NCBI GenBank assembly: GCA_001464495.1
Contig: LNDZ01000018.1
Coordinates: forward strand, 19,167-83,166
From: Betaproteobacteria bacterium Ga0074130
GTDB lineage: Bacteria > Pseudomonadota > Gammaproteobacteria > Burkholderiales > Rhodocyclaceae
Length of the DNA stretch: 64,000 nucleotides
Direction of reading: 5' to 3'
A program made the translations under genes and the position numbers. Below the pieces are notes generated by a model, which made no database searches, was not told the DNA's origin, and saw nothing but the letters and a program-made list of their open reading frames with translations. Below, piece after piece: positions 60,501-64,000 of this stretch; within the stretch, counting starts at the first letter, position 1, and every line of letters starts with the position of its first letter.

Positions 60501-60527
60501 TTAGCGGCACTTCACGTGGAAACTTTA
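60501..60527 (-). promoter_or_regulatory. Sigma-28 (FliA) promoter of fliC
   Basis: TAAAGTTT-N11-GCCGCTAA on the minus strand matches TAAAGTTT-N11-GCCGATAA at 15 of 16 positions. Transcription would start near 60494, giving a leader of about 90 bases. Classic late-class flagellar promoter. Confidence 0.93.
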
Positions 60528-60887
60528 GTAATTACTCAAAGAAATTTTAAAAATCCTATTGCACTGATTTGCATTGGTTTTCTAGAATTTCGGGTGATTT
60601 GAAGTGCAAATTTTTCAAATCAAATTTCATAACGACAATCCGAGGCGCTACTTGAGTCGCTTTTGGCTATCGCCGGATATTTGTTGATAGTTTTTGTTTA
60701 TTTTTTGCTTTGCCCGTCGATCCAATGTACTCACTGTCATGGCAATTTGATGGGGTAGATCAATGTCTCTTAGGAGAGCTTTTTAATACAGTGATCTCGT
60801 ATTAGGTGGTTTTTGACCCAAACTCACCTGAGTTGAAAGGCACTATGCTCCGTTATAGTGTCAAACGTCCGATACCCAAGGTATGTC
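60528..60887 (+). other. AT-rich intergenic region before the GspE-like gene
   Basis: A 360-bp AT-rich stretch with no ORF on either strand. It may hold the promoter of the plus-strand ATPase gene: TTGAAA at 60833-60838 and TATAGT at 60854-60859 (15-bp spacing), overlapping a CACTAT-N8-ATAGTG inverted repeat at 60841-60860. Otherwise nothing recognised. Confidence 0.4.
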
Positions 60888-62708
60888 ATGAGTTCTCCTA
60901 ACTTACAGTCTGGCCGCAGTGATCCAGTCAATACGGGCGCCGTTAACCGAGCAGCACGTAAGCTTAATTTGGTGGAGCTAGTGGACGCGCTACTAGCGGA
61001 TAGCCTTGTCGAGGCAGATGCGGCAACGCAGTTCAAGCATGAGCGTCGCTACTATCAAGGGGCGACACATCCGCTGGTCTTGATTGCCGATCAACGCTGG
61101 AAGTCGCTCAAGCCACCGCATCGCGTACTTGATCTTGATAGCTTGACGCAATGGATGGCCGGCTGGACTGGGCTGGATTACGTGCATATTGATCCGCTCA
61201 AGGTCAATTTTGCGGCTGTTACCGATGTCATGAGCAGTGCCTATGCCACGCGCTTTGGCATTCTGCCGCTGGAGGTGAAGCCGCATGAGGTGGTGATTGC
61301 CACTGCCGAACCTTTCATGCGCGAATGGGAGAAGGAGCTGCAGCCCATCATCCGCAAGGATATCCGGCTGGTCGTGGCGAATCCGAACGACATTACGCGC
61401 TTCCAAGTTGAGTTCTACAACTTGGCGCGGTCGGTCAAGGGTGCCATGAGCTCCGGCGACGGTAACAGCGGTGCTTCTAACTTCGAGCAGCTGGTCGAGC
61501 TTGGCAATAGCAATCGCCAGTTCGATGCCAACGATCAGCACATCGTGCGCATTGTTGATTGGCTGTGGCAGTACGCTTTTGATCAGCGTGCCAGTGATAT
61601 TCACATCGAGCCGCGCCGCGAGCTGGGTATTGTACGTTTCCGTATCGACGGTGTCTTGCATCAGGTCTACCAGATACCGAAGTCGGTACTGAATGCGATG
61701 ACCAGCCGCATCAAGATTCTCGGCCGTATGGATGTGGTTGAAAAACGGCGCCCGCAGGATGGCCGTATCAAGACACGTATGCCGGATGGGCAGGAGGTTG
61801 AGTTGCGCCTCTCAACAATTCCGACTGCCTTTGGCGAAAAGCTGGTCATGCGTATCTTTGACCCGGAAGTGCTGGTCCGGGATTTTGCCGATTTGGGTTT
61901 TTCACCCGAGGATAAGTCGCGCTGGGATGGTATGACCACACGACCCAATGGCATTGTTCTGGTCACTGGCCCTACCGGGTCGGGCAAGACCACAACGCTC
62001 TACACCACGCTCAAGCAGCTGGCGACCGATGAGGTCAATGTGTGCACGCTCGAAGACCCAATTGAAATGGTCGAGAGCTCCTTTAATCAGGTTCAGGTGC
62101 AGGCCGATATCGGTGTGAACTTCGCCGCCGGTGTGCGGGCGCTGATGCGGCAGGACCCGGACATCATCATGATCGGCGAAATCCGCGATCTGGAAACCGC
62201 CGAGATGGCAATTCAGGCTGCGTTGACCGGTCACTTGGTGCTTTCCACGCTGCATACCAATGACGCGGCGTCGGCGATCACGCGGATGCTGGATCTGGGT
62301 GTGCCATCGTATTTGATCAACGCTACTGTACTCGGCGTAATGGCTCAGCGTTTGGTACGTACACTCTGCCCGGCTTGCAAACAGGCGCATCCAATTCGCC
62401 CGGAAGAAGAGGCCGCCTGGAATAATCTGGTTATGCCATGGAAGGCCAAGCCGCCAGCACAAATTTACTATCCGGTTGGGTGCCTAGATTGCCGCATGAC
62501 CGGCTATATGGGCCGTGTGGGGCTTTATGAAGTGCTGCTGCTCACGCCAGAGTTCAAGAAGCTGCTAGGCGCACATGCCGACCTTGCCGATCTGCGCGAT
62601 CTCGCAGCGCGAGAGGGCACCAAGCCTTTGCGCATCTCCGGTGCGATGAAGGTGGCCGCCGGACAGACAACCATCGAGGAAGTCTTGAAGGTGGCCCCGC
62701 CGGGTTGA
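60888..62708 (+). CDS. GspE/PilB-type secretion ATPase
   Basis: 606-residue hexameric ATPase of the type II secretion/type IV pilus class. N-terminal MshEN-like domain about 30-200; Walker A GPTGSGKT at about 361-368; Walker B DPDIIMIGEIRD; zinc motif C-x2-C...C-x2-C (CPACKQ and GCLDCRMTGYMGR). ATG 60888 has AAGG upstream. No pilin, secretin or platform gene is adjacent, so the machine it drives is not defined here. It converges with the FecR gene without a gap. Confidence 0.9.
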   Translation: MSSPNLQSGRSDPVNTGAVNRAARKLNLVELVDALLADSLVEADAATQFKHERRYYQGATHPLVLIADQRWKSLKPPHRVLDLDSLTQWMAGWTGLDYVHIDPLKVNFAAVTDVMSSAYATRFGILPLEVKPHEVVIATAEPFMREWEKELQPIIRKDIRLVVANPNDITRFQVEFYNLARSVKGAMSSGDGNSGASNFEQLVELGNSNRQFDANDQHIVRIVDWLWQYAFDQRASDIHIEPRRELGIVRFRIDGVLHQVYQIPKSVLNAMTSRIKILGRMDVVEKRRPQDGRIKTRMPDGQEVELRLSTIPTAFGEKLVMRIFDPEVLVRDFADLGFSPEDKSRWDGMTTRPNGIVLVTGPTGSGKTTTLYTTLKQLATDEVNVCTLEDPIEMVESSFNQVQVQADIGVNFAAGVRALMRQDPDIIMIGEIRDLETAEMAIQAALTGHLVLSTLHTNDAASAITRMLDLGVPSYLINATVLGVMAQRLVRTLCPACKQAHPIRPEEEAAWNNLVMPWKAKPPAQIYYPVGCLDCRMTGYMGRVGLYEVLLLTPEFKKLLGAHADLADLRDLAAREGTKPLRISGAMKVAAGQTTIEEVLKVAPPG

Positions 62709-63377
62709 TCAGTAACGGTAGCCGGCGTTGTTAGCTTGGAAGGGCGGCACCCGCCCGACTAGTGCTTCAAGCATTTCCAGCTCCATATCACTATGATTGA
62801 TTACGCCTGCGGCAACCATGCTGCGCGGCATGCTTGCATCATTGTGAATCCAGTGCGGTTTGTCGTGATGCTGTGTCACGACCATTTCTTTCTGTTGAGG
62901 CGCAGCGTTTGGCGTGACTTCAGCCGCGCCGTAGCAAAGACAGAAATAGGTGCGCGCTTTAGCGCCTTTGCCCTCGGTCTCGATATAACAGCCAGTGCCA
63001 CGAATGCCAATGGTGGCTGTTGGAATTTTGATTTCTTTGTCGCCACGGCCGAACACAGACAATAGTTTGCCGCTGATCACGCGCAGGATGTCCTTGGCAA
63101 AACTGATGGATGAGGACTCGCGCTGCAGGTAAGCATCCTGCCCAACCACATAAATTGCTGTTGCACCTTTGCCTGTCGTTACGGTATCGCCGGGGCGAAC
63201 AATGGTTCCCTCGCTTGCGGGTGTGCCGTTAACACGAACATCGCCACTCACCTTGCGCATGCCTTGTTGTTGCGGCTTGTCACTTTGCGCCAGTGCATCG
63301 GCAATCAGGCCGCTCAAGCCAGCCGCAGGCAGTAGGACGGCGGTCTGACGGAGAAAGCGGCGACGGGGTGTTTGCAT
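62709..63377 (-). CDS. FecR-domain protein with Tat-type signal
   Basis: 222-residue exported protein. N-terminus TPRRRFLRQ followed by a hydrophobic stretch resembles a Tat signal. A FecR-like beta domain covers about 40-150 (GTIVRPGDTVTTGKGATAIYV, ATIGIRGTGCYIE). FecR domains occur in anti-sigma factors and in cell-surface proteins; this copy has no transmembrane regulatory helix. Role unknown. Its stop abuts the ATPase stop. Confidence 0.8.
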   Translation of the reverse strand: MQTPRRRFLRQTAVLLPAAGLSGLIADALAQSDKPQQQGMRKVSGDVRVNGTPASEGTIVRPGDTVTTGKGATAIYVVGQDAYLQRESSSISFAKDILRVISGKLLSVFGRGDKEIKIPTATIGIRGTGCYIETEGKGAKARTYFCLCYGAAEVTPNAAPQQKEMVVTQHHDKPHWIHNDASMPRSMVAAGVINHSDMELEMLEALVGRVPPFQANNAGYRY

Positions 63378-63485
63378 GCATGACTCCTGTGGCGTTTCAG
63401 TTGATGCAATGGCGCAATATTGCGTGGCTACTTAGGCAGACTAGATAAGCGGTACTGCCGCATGATAGCACGTGCTGCGGATGAT

Positions 63486-63914
63486 TCAGAGTTTTCTGCG
63501 TACCGCTTCGACATAAGCTTCGCCATCTGGCGGGCGTCCTTCGCGTTGGGCATTCCACACCATGTCGCCGAGACATTCGAGCACGTCGTGAAAAGCATCG
63601 TGTTGATTGCCATATTTATCGCAGAGTTTGGTGAATGCATCGCGCAGGCCCGGTGGCTGATCGATCTGCAACTGTTCATAAACCGCGAGGTGTAGCGACA
63701 GGTGCAAGAAGGGGTTGGTTTCGCCATCTTCTGGCGTCCATTCTCGCGTTAGCGCATCTGGCGCCTCAAGCAGGGCATGGTATTCCGGATGCCATTTGAC
63801 GAAGGTTGATGCCTGCATCTCCAGTGGCGTCTGCGGCAGACTTTCGCGCTCTTTGCGCCAAGCGTCGATGAAGAAAGTGCGTACTTGATCGCGGGTGGGA
63901 TTGAAAAGGCTCAT
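63486..63914 (-). CDS. DUF1841 family protein
   Basis: 142-residue helical protein of the DUF1841 family, known from Betaproteobacteria and some Gammaproteobacteria. Conserved strings: SLFNPTRDQVRTFF, WHPEYHALLE, HLSLHLAVYEQLQIDQPPG. No function known. Start ATG overlaps the stop of nth by ATGA, so the two form an operon. Confidence 0.9.
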   Translation of the reverse strand: MSLFNPTRDQVRTFFIDAWRKERESLPQTPLEMQASTFVKWHPEYHALLEAPDALTREWTPEDGETNPFLHLSLHLAVYEQLQIDQPPGLRDAFTKLCDKYGNQHDAFHDVLECLGDMVWNAQREGRPPDGEAYVEAVRRKL

Positions 63915-64000
63915 GGCAGGTTCTTCTCTTTGAATTCACACAGATCGTTGATGACGCAGCGGAAGCATTCCGGCGTGCGAGCTTTGCAGACATAACGTCC
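63911..64000 (-). CDS. nth: Endonuclease III, C-terminal end (partial)
   Basis: The last 29 codons of a gene that enters from the right edge. The fragment GRYVCKARTPECFRCVIN continues to DLCEFKEKNLP and holds the [4Fe-4S] ligands spaced C-x6-C-x2-C-x5-C, exactly as in endonuclease III, the glycosylase/lyase that removes oxidised pyrimidines. Stop TGA at 63911-63913 overlaps the DUF1841 start. Confidence 0.9.
   Translation of the reverse strand, partial: GRYVCKARTPECFRCVINDLCEFKEKNLP

Overview
The window is a GC-rich, densely packed chromosomal segment of a motile Gram-negative bacterium, most probably a betaproteobacterium. The evidence is rdgC, a DUF1841 gene fused by overlap to nth, a lipid-anchored RND efflux channel, a czc-type RND metal efflux operon, an assimilatory nitrate reductase with a sigma-54 promoter, and a flagellar system governed by an FlrB/FlrC-type two-component pair. 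Genus cannot be assigned by eye. No rRNA, tRNA, CRISPR array or insertion sequence was seen.

Layout. 0-10.4 kb: the start of an efflux outer-membrane lipoprotein (cut by the left edge), the cbpA-cbpM chaperone pair, a stress/envelope group (glycine-rich membrane protein, triple-BON protein, P-type ATPase), a YecA/SEC-C protein, a cupin, a MAPEG protein, a LysR regulator divergent from an NAD(P)-binding reductase, a periplasmic BON protein and a RidA-family protein. 10.47-13.85 kb: a run of minus-strand genes of foreign look, each followed by an attC-like recombination site. I read this as an integron gene-cassette array without an integrase. Its cargo is a secreted protein, a PAS-GGDEF diguanylate cyclase, two unknown proteins and a 27-residue stub of a GIY-YIG nuclease. 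14-16.8 kb: an iron-sulfur photolyase with its small DUF2256 partner, a GFA protein and an SRPBCC protein. 16.8-24.5 kb: a metal-resistance operon (CDF transporter, CzcI-like protein, CzcC, a split periplasmic piece, CzcB, CzcA-like pump, small periplasmic protein). 24.5-35.8 kb: c-di-GMP and signalling genes (EAL, HDOD, triple PAS-GGDEF-EAL), nasA with a sigma-54/NtrC-type control region, a DUF4202 protein, two tandem beta-hydroxyacid dehydrogenase paralogues, an FKBP prolyl isomerase and a GlcG/HbpS-like protein.

35.8-50.0 kb: the flagellar basal body and export genes fliF to fliR on the minus strand, divergent from flrB-flrC and fliE. 50.1-52.3 kb: HU, rdgC and an M48 protease. 52.3-60.4 kb: a second flagellar block (ycgR, a short FlhB-like gene, a second FliK-like gene, fliT, fliS, fliD, flaG and a long flagellin). 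60.9-64 kb: a GspE/PilB ATPase, a FecR-domain protein, a DUF1841 protein and the end of nth.

How the parts connect: a sigma-54 promoter precedes fliE, a weaker one precedes fliD, and a near-perfect sigma-28 promoter precedes the flagellin gene, so the usual FlrC-then-FliA hierarchy can be read from the DNA. A palindrome GCGGCAA-N3-TTGCCGC recurs three times exactly within the flagellar block. c-di-GMP turnover proteins and the PilZ-type flagellar brake YcgR are all present, tying second-messenger signalling to motility. The least ordinary region is the cassette array at 10.47-13.85 kb.
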